Origin: Perilla frutescens
Taxonomy: Eukaryota; Streptophyta; Magnoliopsida; Lamiales; Lamiaceae
Reading direction: 5' to 3'
DNA: 64,000 bases
Assembly: GCA_026008535.1 (NCBI GenBank)
Contig: BRKX01000007.1
Location: 57,773,001-57,837,000 of the forward strand
Below the pieces are notes generated by a model. The model saw nothing but the letters and a program-made list of their open reading frames with translations. It had not been told where the DNA came from and did not search any database. The position numbers and the translations under genes are program-made. Positions 34,653 to 44,276 of this stretch are shown here, piece after piece (the first letter of the stretch is position 1; every line of letters begins with the position of its first letter).

Positions 34653-35689
34653 TGATGTGACCCGGACAAATAATCCAAGACACGAGAATACGCAGGCGGA
34701 AGACTTTAAGGACTCGAACAACGTCAACGAATGAAGGGTAGAATCCGACGCAAATTAAAAGACAAAACTTACTAGAAACACGTAGACACGAACTAGGACT
34801 TGACTTGCACACTTGAAACACTTGTGGATGGCTGGAAACATGGCGGTGAGGTGACGGACGGCGGCGGTGAAGGATAGATGTGGATTGGATAGATTCAGTG
34901 AACCCGTGTTGATAACCCGAACGCGCACGTCTAACTTCTCCGGATAGCAATTCTCCCAAGTACTTAATTATACCCTGAAGAACTTAAATAAGACTATTGA
35001 TTTGCTAGAACAATAGAATTGTAGATAAAAGTTTGATCAACCGAAGGATCGTGAGACAGATTGAGAATAACTCTTTATTTCTTGCAATTGTCTGAATTAT
35101 GAATGTCACAGGGTGCTCCTATTTATAGGAGAGAGTAGGAACGAAATTTAACCCTAATTAACTAGATAAACATGGAAAAATACTAATCCTAATCAATCTA
35201 GGATAAAATCAAAAAATACCAAAAATAAGATAACAAAAATCTATCTAAATCTAACTAGATAAGGATAAATCCCACAATGGATTTGGGCTTGTATTTCCAC
35301 GCCTATTTGGACCTTATTAACCATGACATGGGCTGAATTACTTGATTAAATTCGTGGCCCATTGATGTAATTCTTGCCACCTTTGCATGAAAAACAGCAT
35401 CTCCCGATTTCCCATGCAAACGCGTATAACTTTTCATGCACACATCCAAATGGCTTCATTCTTCTTCTCACGTCTTCATGCTTCCTTCTTCATCATCAAT
35501 GGATATGTTGACCAATCTCGGGATGAATATTTGATCTTCATGGGCTGCCCAAAATATCTGAATATTTTCATGCACTTGTGTTCTTCAAATCTTGATCTCC
35601 AATCTTTAATCTTGAACAACATGATTATCTTTGAAGCTCTCAATGGCATTCTTGGATTTGATTCTTTTATGCTTTTCAGGTTCGTATCA
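34653..35689 (-). mobile_element. E15: solo LTR of family C
   Basis: 1037 bp, TGATACGAACC (from 35689) to GGGTCACATCA (34653). Flanks GAATG (34648-34652) and GGATG (35690-35694) are a target duplication with one substitution. It lies in the protease-RT linker of E14, antisense to it. GTAAGT at 34767-34772. Confidence 0.86.
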
Positions 35690-36311
35690 GGATGCAAGAG
35701 AGATTCAAGCAAGAACGGGCAAAACAAGCCGCAGCCGCAGCCCGAACCAACTCGGCCGCCCCTTCAACGCCGAGTTCCACCTCATGCTCGACCATTGCAG
35801 CCCCTAAGGCGTCTCCTAATGATGCCTTAGCTCGTGGAAAAGCACCCGGATCAGCCCCAAGTCAAGAGAAGAATCGGTCCCTGTTCATCTCAGTTAAAGG
35901 CGTAGAGAAAGCACTAAAAGCAGGTTTACCTTTTGTGCTTTTATCTTATAAGGAGAGTGCTACTAATGGTGTTTCTTTGCCTTGTGATGTGCAGCCACTT
36001 ATGGAGGAGTTCGCGGATGTGTTCCCGGAAGAGATTCCAAGTGGATTACCTCCAGTTCGTGGGATCGAGCACCAGATCGACTTCGTACCCGGCGCAGTCT
36101 TGCCCAACCGACCGGCGTACCGCACGTCCCCTGAAGAGACGAAGGAGATCGATCGCCAAGTAAAGGAGTTGCTAGAGAAGAAGCAAATCCAAGAGTCGAT
36201 GAGCCCTTGTGCAGTTCTAGTCATTCTAGTGCCCAAGAAGAACAACGAATGGAGAATGTGCATGGATTGCCGCGCCATCAACAAGATAACGGTTAAGTAC
36301 AGATTTCCTAT
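35690..36311 (+). pseudogene. E14 linker and start of reverse transcriptase
   Basis: Open from MQERFKQERAKQ through the Ala/Pro-rich linker, SLFISVKGVEKALKAG, the RT entry (FADVFPEEIPSGLPPVRGIE), VPKKNNEWRMCMDCRAINK and KYRFPI, where E16 inserted at CCTAT (36307-36311). No internal stop. The frame rejoins at 40279. Confidence 0.87.
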
Positions 36312-37396
36312 TGATGTGACCCAGATAATGAATCCAAGACACGAAGAATACGCAAGCGGAAGACTTTAAGGACTCGAACAACGTCAGCGAATGAAGGGTA
36401 GAATCCGACGCAAATTAAAAGACAAAACTTACTAGAAAACGACGACTCGAACTTGGACTCGATTGGAACACTTGGTAGGACTTCGATGGGGCTGGAATTA
36501 CGGCGGTGATGGCTAGGATGGCGGCGGTGATCGGTGGAATGGCGGCGGTGGAAGGTAGAATGGATAGGATAGATCGGTGAACCCGTGTTGAATCAACCCG
36601 AACGCACTCGTCTAACCTTTCCGGATAGCAATTCTCCCAAGTACTTGATTGTACCCTGAAGAACTTGAATAAGACTATTGAATTGCTAGATCAATAGAAT
36701 TGTATTTGATCAACCAAAGGATCGATAAATGTGATCAACCAAAGGATCGGTGAGACAATTGAGAAATTAACTCTTTATTTCATGCAACGTCTGAATAATA
36801 AAGTTCACAACTGATCCCTTTATATAGGGTAGGGATTATGAACGAAAATTAAACCCTAAATCTAGGAGAAATCGAAAATCTAAAGGTGTTCTAGTCAAAC
36901 TAGGATAAAATCAAAAGTTACCAAAAATAAGATAAGAAAAATCTATCTAAATCTAACTAGATAAGGATAAATCCCAAAGTGGATTTGGGCTGGATATTCT
37001 CGCATATTTGGACTTAATTAATCACAACAATGGGCTGAATTAAATGATTAAATTCGTGGCCCATGGCATAATTAATCTTGCCACCTTTGCATGAAAAACA
37101 GCATCTCCTGATTTCTCATGCAAACGCGTATAACTTTTCATGCACACGTCCAAATGGCTTCGTTCTTCTTCTCACGTCTTCATGCTTCCTTCTTCATCAT
37201 CAAATGATAGCATGTTGACCAATCTCGGGCTGAATATTTGATCTTCATGGGCTGCCCAAAATATCTGAATATTTTCATGCACTTATGTTCTTCAAATCTT
37301 GATCTCCAATCTTTAATCTTGAACAACATGATTATCTTTGAAGCTCTCAATGGCATTCTTGGATTTGATTCTTTTATGCTTTTCGGGTTCGTATCA
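36312..37396 (-). repeat. 3' LTR of E16 (family C)
   Basis: 1085 bp, pairs with 39194-40278. The first part (on the minus strand) encodes the last 72 residues of the E16 protein. Confidence 0.92.
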
Positions 37397-38568
37397 TTCC
37401 CCTCCTCTTGAAAAGAATTCGTCCTCGAATTCAAATCTCCAGGATTAAAGACGAACACGAATGGATCATCAATCTTTCTTTGCACAAACCCAACTTTCAA
37501 TGGAATAACTTCAACAACCTGTAAAATATAGATAGCACAATAAAATGGTTGACAAATGATGTTAGAATTCGGCAGCTCCTCCATGCTTGCTTGATCGAAT
37601 TCTTTGTGATCTTCAACCATTGCTCCACTGATGTCAATCTCCTTTTTAGAACATGGTTGTAATTCCTCCAACTTTTCATTTACTTGAACTTCCTCAACTG
37701 CAACATTGATCTCCATTTCTTCTATAGGTGCATCAACTGAAATTATTACCTCAAAAGTAGAATCTTCTTTGATGGTAACGATCTCAGATGGTAACTCAAC
37801 GTGGATCTCCTCTTGAATGTTGCTAGCTTGGCTTGGCACATCCATGACTAGCTGAACTGGTGATGCAGGCCGTGTAGGTGGTACATAGGTACGTAGAAAC
37901 TCCTCAAATGACTCAGGTTCGCTCCAATGAAACGGGACTGTTTGGCGATGAGCTCTAGGTGACAACTCTACAATTGTCTCTACTTGAACCACTTCATTTT
38001 GCAGACTCTCCAACCACTTCTCTATCTCAATGGCATATTGCACCATGTCTTTCAACTTGTCGAAGTGATGCATTGCTACCTTTTCTCGAATTTCCCTTCG
38101 TAGACCAGCTAGGAATCTATCCATGGTATCTTCTAGATACTCCTCTATATCAGCTCGTCTCATGGCTTCAATCATTTTGTAGTAGTAGTCATTTACACTT
38201 CGATCTCTTTGCCTAAGCTTGTATAGCTTCTCCTCCAACTCCCATTGGTAATGGTTTGGAATGAAGCGTTTCCGCATCAAATCTTTCAACTCACGCCATG
38301 TGTCAATAGGTGGAAGGTGATCTCGGTGGCATCGATTTTGTTGGAATTCCCACCATGCTGCTGCGTAGTCTTTAAACTCCAATGTGGCTAATTGCACCTT
38401 CTTTGGCTCGGGGAAGTAGTGATACTTAAAAATCTTATCAACTCTGCGTTCCCAATCTAGGTACACTTCTGGATCGTATAGACCCTCAAACTCTGGGATG
38501 GTTATCTTGTTGCGGTGTAGACCATCGGCATCTCTGAATCGATTCGGGCGGACTCGGACCGGATCCAT
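37180..38568 (-). CDS. E16 gag-like protein fused to an integrase-type tail
   Basis: Uninterrupted frame of 462 codons from ATG at 38568. Residues about 22-200 are a Ty3-type gag (capsid) domain: ITIPEFEGLYDPEVYLDWER, AWWEFQQNRCHRDH, MRKRFIPNHYQWELEEKLYK, YAIEIEKWLESL. Residues 200-345 form an acidic linker with no CCHC knuckle and no protease. Residues about 385-400 carry GDLNSRTNSFQEEGND, the motif that in autonomous elements ends integrase and overlaps the PPT, and the last 72 residues (KDWRSRFEEHK and on) are LTR-encoded. It likely forms or joins virus-like particles; a role of the tail in targeting is inferred only. Family-wide retention of both ends in E11 and E20 argues the fusion is functional. 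Confidence 0.88.
   Translation of the reverse strand: MDPVRVRPNRFRDADGLHRNKITIPEFEGLYDPEVYLDWERRVDKIFKYHYFPEPKKVQLATLEFKDYAAAWWEFQQNRCHRDHLPPIDTWRELKDLMRKRFIPNHYQWELEEKLYKLRQRDRSVNDYYYKMIEAMRRADIEEYLEDTMDRFLAGLRREIREKVAMHHFDKLKDMVQYAIEIEKWLESLQNEVVQVETIVELSPRAHRQTVPFHWSEPESFEEFLRTYVPPTRPASPVQLVMDVPSQASNIQEEIHVELPSEIVTIKEDSTFEVIISVDAPIEEMEINVAVEEVQVNEKLEELQPCSKKEIDISGAMVEDHKEFDQASMEELPNSNIICQPFYCAIYILQVVEVIPLKVGFVQRKIDDPFVFVFNPGDLNSRTNSFQEEGNDTNPKSIKESNPRMPLRASKIIMLFKIKDWRSRFEEHKCMKIFRYFGQPMKIKYSARDWSTCYHLMMKKEA
37397..37410 (-). promoter_or_regulatory. E16 polypurine tract
   Basis: Minus strand CAAGAGGAGGGGAA next to the 3' LTR start, same as E11 and E20. Confidence 0.86.
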
Positions 38569-39193
38569 CTAACTTGATGATTGTGGGGCTGTTGTATGGA
38601 TGGTGTAGGTAAACTGGTTGTTTTTGGTGTATGGTGTATGTGGACCACGGGTGTATGGGTGTACGGGTGTATGGGTGTATGTGTGTATGGACTATGTGGT
38701 GTATAAGGTGAACCGGGTGTATATGGGTGTGGATTGGGTAATTCGAATCCCTTGGGTGTAGGAATCAAATTAGATGTGGATAAGTAAGAAAGATCTTGAA
38801 TAGATATGGATGAGGATGGAAGATATCTAAACAAGGTAGGAAATCTAGTGGATAAGGTAGAATATTTTTGGATAAGTTTGACCAAGTGTGAACACAATCT
38901 AACAAATCCCAAAATATCTATCTAAGATGGATTCAAGCCTATCTAAAACAATAAAATCGAATTCAACAAGAACATAAATCTGAATTTTCGTTTTTTTTTT
39001 TTTTTTTTTCCGGCGACTTTTTTTTTTTAGCCGATGTCTTTTGCTCTCTTTTGTTTTTCAATGAATAACAATCAGATTACAACTCGAAACAAATGAAAAT
39101 TAAATGACACGTACGAAAAATAACTGACACGTAGATGACACGTCGGAGTGAACCACGACCAGCAGAGCTGACGTGGCTTTGATACCAAATTTA
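38569..39193 (-). other. E16 5' leader with primer site
   Basis: Holds the ACACCCAT-type repeat (38645-38692), the A-rich tract (38989-39060) and the primer site TGGTATCAAAGCCAC on the minus strand at 39173-39187. No clear TTTGCAG-like acceptor is visible before the ATG; the nearest is GTTAG|ATG. Confidence 0.82.
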
Positions 39194-40278
39194 TGATGTG
39201 ACCCAGATAATGAATCCAAGACACGAAGAATACGCAAGCGGAAGACTTTAAGGACTCGAACAACGTCAGCGAATGAAGGGTAGAATCCGACGCAAATTAA
39301 AAGACAAAACTTACTAGAAAACGACGACTCGAACTTGGACTCGATTGGAACACTTGGTAGGACTTCGATGGGGCTGGAATCACGGCGGTGATGGCTAGGA
39401 TGGCGGCGGTGGTCGGTGGAATGGCGGCGGTGGAAGGTAGAATGGATAGGATAGATCGGTGAACCCGTGTTGAATCAACCCGAACGCACTCGTCTAACCT
39501 TTCCGGATAGCAATTCTCCCAAGTACTTGATTGTACCCTGAAGAACTTGAATAAGACTATTGAATTGCTAGATCAATAGAATTGTATTTGATCAACCAAA
39601 GGATCGATAAATGTGATCAACCAAAGGATCGGTGAGACAATTGAGAAATTAACTCTTTATTTCATGCAACGTCTGAATAATAAAGTTCACAACTGATCCC
39701 TTTATATAGGGTAGGGATTATGAACGAAAATTAAACCCTAAATCTAGGAGAAATCGAAAATCTAAAGGTGTTCTAGTCAAACTAGGATAAAATCAAAAGT
39801 TACCAAAAATAAGATAAGAAAAATCTATCTAAATCTAACTAGATAAGGATAAATCCCAAAGTGGATTTGGGCTGGATATTCTCGCATATTTGGACTTAAT
39901 TAATCACAACAATGGGCTGAATTAAATGATTAAATTCGTGGCCCATGGCATAATTAATCTTGCCACCTTTGCATGAAAAACAGCATCTCCTGATTTCTCA
40001 TGCAAACGCGTATAACTTTTCATGCACACGTCCAAATGGCTTCGTTCTTCTTCTCACGTCTTCATGCTTCCTTCTTCATCATCAAATGATAGCATGTTGA
40101 CCAATCTCGGGCTGAATATTTGATCTTCATGAGCTGCCCAAAATATCTGAATATTTTCATGCACTTATGTTCTTCAAATCTTGATCTCCAATCTTTAATC
40201 TTGAACAACATGATTATCTTTGAAGCTCTCAATGGCATTCTTGGATTTGATTCTTTTATGCTTTTCGGGTTCGTATCA
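39194..40278 (-). repeat. 5' LTR of E16 (family C)
   Basis: 1085 bp. TATATAAAGGG on the minus strand (TATA at 39701-39708) replaces the TATAAATA of related copies. GTAAGT lies in U5 about 115 bases from the LTR end. Confidence 0.92.
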
Positions 40279-42825
40279 CCTATCCCTAGACTTGATGATA
40301 TGCTAGATGAATTAAGTGGTTCTAAGTTGTTTTCTAAGATAGATTTGCGATCTGGTTATTTTCAAGTTAGAATGCATGAAGGGGATGAATGGAAAACTGC
40401 GTTTAAAACAAAGCATGGTTTATATGAGTGGTTAGTTATGCCTTTTGGTCTCACTAATGCACCGAGCACGTTTATGAGGTTAATGAATCATGTTTTGCGT
40501 GATGTGATTGGTAAATTTGTTGTTGTCTACTTTGATGATATTTTGATTTACAGTCACAATGCACAGGCGCACTTAGATCATCTTAGGCGTGTTTTCTGTC
40601 TTCTGCGTGATGCTAAGTTGTATGGAAACTTGTCTAAATGTTCTTTTTGCATGGATGAAGTCGTGTTTTTAGGCTTTGTCGTTAGTTCACGAGGTATTGA
40701 GGTAGACCGTTCTAAAATCAAAGCGATTGAGGAATGGCCAACCCCGAAAAACGCCTCTGAAGTTCGATCATTCCATGGTCTAGCTGGGTTTTACCGTCGT
40801 TTTGTACGGGATTTCTCCAGTATAGCCGCCCCTCTTACTGAGCTAAGTAAGAAGGATCGGAAATTTGAGTGGGGTAAACAACAAGAGCATGCTTTTAATA
40901 CTTTGAAGTCATTGTTATGTTCTGCTCCTGTTTTGTGTTTACCTGATTTTTCCAAAACTTTCGAGATCGAATGTGATGCCTCCGGGATAGGTATTGGTGC
41001 TGTTTTGATGCAGGAAAAACGTCCCGTGGCCTATTTCAGTGAGAAACTCAATGGCGCCAGTTTGCGTTATTCGACGTACGATAAAGAGCTATACGCTTTG
41101 AAGCGTGCATTGGATACATGGCAGCACTACTTGTGGCCCAAGGAGTTCGTCATACACACGGATCATGAGAGTTTGAAGCACTTGAAAGGGCAAAACAATC
41201 TGAACAAGAGACATGCGAGATGGGTCGAGTTCATCGAGTCTTTCCCGTATGTTGTCAAGTACAAGAAAGGCGAGGAAAACGTGGTCGCCGATGCCCTATC
41301 AAGAAGGTACGCTCTTTTGAACTTAATGCATGCTAAGATGCTTGGTTTTGAGTCTATTAAAGCTTTATATGTTGAGGACGCCTACTTCAGCCCCATCTAT
41401 GCTTCATGTAGCTCGAAATCTAGGTCCTATGATGGTTATTATGTGCATGATGGTTTCTTGTTCAAAGAGTCGAAATTATGCATCCCTACTTGTTCTATGC
41501 GTGAGTTATTAGTGTTAGAATCGCATGCGGGAGGTTTAATGGGTCACTTTGGTGTACATAAGACATTGAACTTGCTGCATGAACACTTCTTTTGGCCGCA
41601 TATGCGTAAGGATGTAGAGAATGTGTGTAGTCGTTGCATTACTTGTCGTCAAGCTAAATCCACTTCACACCCGTTCGGTCTTTATTCGCCCCTACCCGCC
41701 CCCTCTTCTCCTTGGATTGATATTTCTATGGATTTCATCTTAGGATTACCTAGATCTAGGTCGGGTAAGGATTCTGTGTTTGTTGTAGTTGATAGGTTTT
41801 CCAAAATGGCTCATTTCATTGCATGTAGGAAAACTGATGATGCTATACATGTTGCCAACTTGTTCTTTGTGCATGTTGTTAGATTGCATGGAATTCCTCG
41901 TACTATTGTTAGTGATAGGGATTCTAAGTTTTTAGGACATTTTTGGCGTGTTTTGTGGGGAAAATTAGGAACTAAGTTATTGTTTTCTACTGCATGTCAT
42001 CCACAAACCGATGGTCAAACTGAGGTTGTGAATCGCACTTTAGGAGCTTTACTTAGATCTCTAATTAAGAATAACTTGAAGTCATGGGAAGAATGTTTAC
42101 CATATGCTGAATTTGCTTATAATCGTGTTGTGCATTCTTCTACTAACATGTCTCCTTTTGAGGTAGTTTATGGATTTAATCCGTTAACTCCTAATGATTT
42201 GTTACCTTTACCTGTTGAGCATCTAACAAGTGTTAAAGGTATGAAAAGAGCTGATTTTATAAAAGAGATGCGTGAGAAGGTACGTGCCCGGATTGAGCAT
42301 CAAGGCTCACGAATTGCCGCCGCACGCAACACGAGGCGCAAATGTGTCATCTTTCAGCCCGGAGATCGAGTTTGGGTACACCTTAGCCCTGGCCGATTTC
42401 CTAACTTGAGGAAATCGAAGTTGTCGCCCCGTGGAGATGGTCCCTTCACTGTTCTAAGCCGTGTTAATGATAATGCATACCGCATTGATCTACCTGGTGA
42501 GTATAAGTGTTCTTCTACCTTTAATGTTGCTGATTTATCTCCTTTTGTTGCAGATGAATTCGATCATGATGAGGATTCAAATTCGAGGACGAATTCTTTT
42601 CAGCAGGGGGGGAATGATGAGGACATCCATAGCAATGAGGAAGTCAATGAAGAGCTTCAATTCAAAGGACCCGTCACAAGATTAAGAGCTAAGAAGTTGC
42701 AAGATTATTTGCAAGCTACAATTCGCAAGAAGCTTGAAGAAGAAGACGGCGTACAAGGAAGCTTGAAGATGATGAACTTGTTGACATTGGAAGATGGAGA
42801 TCAAGATGTGGAGTGCAATACATGA
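40279..42825 (+). CDS. E14 RT, RNase H, integrase and tail (open)
   Basis: Continues the E14 frame after E16 and is open to TGA at 42823-42825. RT: IPRLDDMLDELSGSKLFSKI, DLRSGYFQVRM, YFDD at 40528-40539, ending near GFYRRFVRDFSSIAAPLTEL. RNase H: FEIECDASGIGIGAVLMQ, YDKELYALKRALDTW, HTDHESLKHLKG, ADALSRRYALL. Integrase: zinc domain SHAGG..GHFG...CSRCITC, D,D35E core (SMDFILG; SDRDSKFLG; QTDGQTEVVNR), C-terminal GPFTVLSRVNDNAYRIDL, LPGEYKCSSTFNVADLSPF. The tail NSRTNSFQQGGND then enters the LTR (GPVTRLRAKKLQDYLQ). An in-frame ATG at 40120 lies in the antisense E16 LTR, so the 901-codon frame is a chimera. No classical chromodomain is seen. Confidence 0.9.
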   Translation, partial: PIPRLDDMLDELSGSKLFSKIDLRSGYFQVRMHEGDEWKTAFKTKHGLYEWLVMPFGLTNAPSTFMRLMNHVLRDVIGKFVVVYFDDILIYSHNAQAHLDHLRRVFCLLRDAKLYGNLSKCSFCMDEVVFLGFVVSSRGIEVDRSKIKAIEEWPTPKNASEVRSFHGLAGFYRRFVRDFSSIAAPLTELSKKDRKFEWGKQQEHAFNTLKSLLCSAPVLCLPDFSKTFEIECDASGIGIGAVLMQEKRPVAYFSEKLNGASLRYSTYDKELYALKRALDTWQHYLWPKEFVIHTDHESLKHLKGQNNLNKRHARWVEFIESFPYVVKYKKGEENVVADALSRRYALLNLMHAKMLGFESIKALYVEDAYFSPIYASCSSKSRSYDGYYVHDGFLFKESKLCIPTCSMRELLVLESHAGGLMGHFGVHKTLNLLHEHFFWPHMRKDVENVCSRCITCRQAKSTSHPFGLYSPLPAPSSPWIDISMDFILGLPRSRSGKDSVFVVVDRFSKMAHFIACRKTDDAIHVANLFFVHVVRLHGIPRTIVSDRDSKFLGHFWRVLWGKLGTKLLFSTACHPQTDGQTEVVNRTLGALLRSLIKNNLKSWEECLPYAEFAYNRVVHSSTNMSPFEVVYGFNPLTPNDLLPLPVEHLTSVKGMKRADFIKEMREKVRARIEHQGSRIAAARNTRRKCVIFQPGDRVWVHLSPGRFPNLRKSKLSPRGDGPFTVLSRVNDNAYRIDLPGEYKCSSTFNVADLSPFVADEFDHDEDSNSRTNSFQQGGNDEDIHSNEEVNEELQFKGPVTRLRAKKLQDYLQATIRKKLEEEDGVQGSLKMMNLLTLEDGDQDVECNT
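42605..42614 (+). promoter_or_regulatory. E14 polypurine tract
   Basis: AGGGGGGGAA directly before the 3' LTR, encoding the QGGN of the tail motif. Confidence 0.88.
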
Positions 42826-43823
42826 AGGAGGCGTGCAAGTGTGCTTTTGTTGGGCTTGATGTGTATACTTGCTATTCAGCCCAAGTTAAGCATGTATGGT
42901 GGAAAAGCCCAAAATAATCGGCCCTTAAGGGGATTGATTTATTAGTCTATAGTATTTTATTTATTATATTATGGACGAAATTTTGCAGATTTTTAGTTAA
43001 GATTTTCGGTTATTTTAGATAGAATTTTGACTAGATTTTTAGATAAGGCAAGATCTACAAAATCTACCTTAAATAGAATTCTAGTTTAGGAAACTTCCAA
43101 ACACAATCCTAGATTGATTTGGACTAGGATTTTCGGTCCTTAGCTTATAGTTTTCGATCCATCTATTATTATAAATAGGGGATCCATGTCTCATTGTTAC
43201 TTTAGACTATATTTGATTTTTAAGCCATTGCTTTCAATATCGTCTCACCCCTTTTAATCTTTTGTGAGTTTAGATAATTAAATTCATACTCTTAGATTTA
43301 GCACCCCTAAGTTTTACAAAGGGAATTCGCCGTCCACGTTCGAGGGATCGTCGGAAACTCGCTATCGAAGAACAACTTAAAGAATTTGGCCTTGTGTACG
43401 TTCGAGATTCAAGGCAACTTTCGGGTTGTAATTCACAACACCTTCAACACCGCCGCCGCCATCATCCACGACGTCACCACCGTCCACCGTCGTCCATCTC
43501 AAGATCATCCACCGTTCGTGTCCAATTCATCGTTCACACCGTTCAATCCGTAAGTCCGTTTCAACTCTATCATATCCTATCTACCCTAGCTCTTCTAAAC
43601 CTATACAACACCATCGAAATTCCATCCTCAATACCGTCCCTATAACCGTCCCAAAACAGCCCCATCTTTGATTGGATTTGTGTTATTAGGTATTTTATTT
43701 AGTCTTAGTCGTCTAGTTTGTTCCGTTATCTTCCGCATATTTTACTTTGATTGTTTGAGTCATCGTAGACACAAAACTTACGTGTGTCGACGTGTGTTCG
43801 TTCCTAGAGTTCGGGTCCTATCA
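42615..43823 (+). repeat. 3' LTR of E14 (family A)
   Basis: 1209 bp. The first 211 bp carry the pol frame. The end reads GGGTCCTATCA against GGGTCGTATCA in the 5' LTR, a single change in the terminal block. Confidence 0.9.
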
Positions 43824-44260
43824 CTAAGTTATTGTTTTCTACTGCATGTCATCCACAAATCGATGGTCAAACTGAGGTTGTGAATCGCACTTTAGGAGCT
43901 TTACTTAGGTCTCTAATTAAGAATAATTTGAAGTCATGGGAAGAATGTCTACCATATGCTGAATTTGCTTATAATCGTGTTGTGCATTCTTCTACTAACA
44001 TGTCTCCTTTTGAGGTTGTTTATGGATTTAATCCATTAACTCCTACTAATTTATTGCCTTTACCCGTTGAGCATCTAACGAGTGTTAAAGGTATGAAGAG
44101 AGCTGATTTCATTCAAGAGATGCATGAGAAGGTACGTGCTCGGATTGAGCACCAAGGCTCACGAATTGCCGCCACACGCAACACGAGGCGCAAGCGTGTC
44201 ATATTCCAGCCCGGTGATCGTGTTTAGGTTTACTTGAGTCCTGGCCGATTTCCCAACACG
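43824..44260 (+). pseudogene. E10 integrase, last piece
   Basis: Resumes after E14 with KLLFSTACHPQIDGQTEVVN, which includes the catalytic Glu, then NRVVHSSTNMSPFEVVYGFN and the basic stretch RIAATRNTRRKRVIFQPGDRV. TAG at 44225-44227 replaces TGG (Trp). It breaks off at SPGRFPN, before the C-terminal fold. Confidence 0.85.
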
Positions 44261-44276
44261 CAACATGAGCCACGAA
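44261..44276. other. Short filler between E10 and E17
   Basis: The bases between the E10 integrase end and the E17 LTR start do not continue E10. They resemble ACACGCAACACGAGG about 85 bases upstream (44175-44189), as if copied from it during break repair. Confidence 0.45.

Larger units (their letters stand above)
36312..40278 (-). mobile_element. E16: intact gag-only family C element
   Basis: 3967 bp, complete, with CCTAT duplication (36307-36311; 40279-40283). Both LTRs are 1085 bp and by eye differ at only three positions, making it one of the youngest insertions in the window. It carries a primer site, leader, PPT and one open frame. It has no enzyme genes, so it must have moved with proteins from another element. 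Confidence 0.92.
30723..43823 (+). mobile_element. E14: full-length family A element
   Basis: Target duplication CTAAG (30718-30722; 43824-43828). LTRs are 1238 and 1209 bp. Internal order: leader, gag, zinc knuckle, protease, RT, RNase H, integrase, tail. After removing E15 and E16 it is the most complete A copy in the window; apart from those insertions the main defect is a 41 bp deletion in protease. It sits in the integrase core of E10. Confidence 0.9.
23284..44276 (+). mobile_element. E10: oldest family A element, in three coding pieces
   Basis: Pieces 23284-24359, 30432-30722 and 43824-44260 join into one RT-to-integrase frame. They are separated by E11 (ACGCC duplication) and E14 (CTAAG duplication). 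The left part is beyond E7, off the window; the right end stops at a filler junction before E17. It carries more stop and frameshift changes than the elements nested in it, as expected for the older host. Confidence 0.84.
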
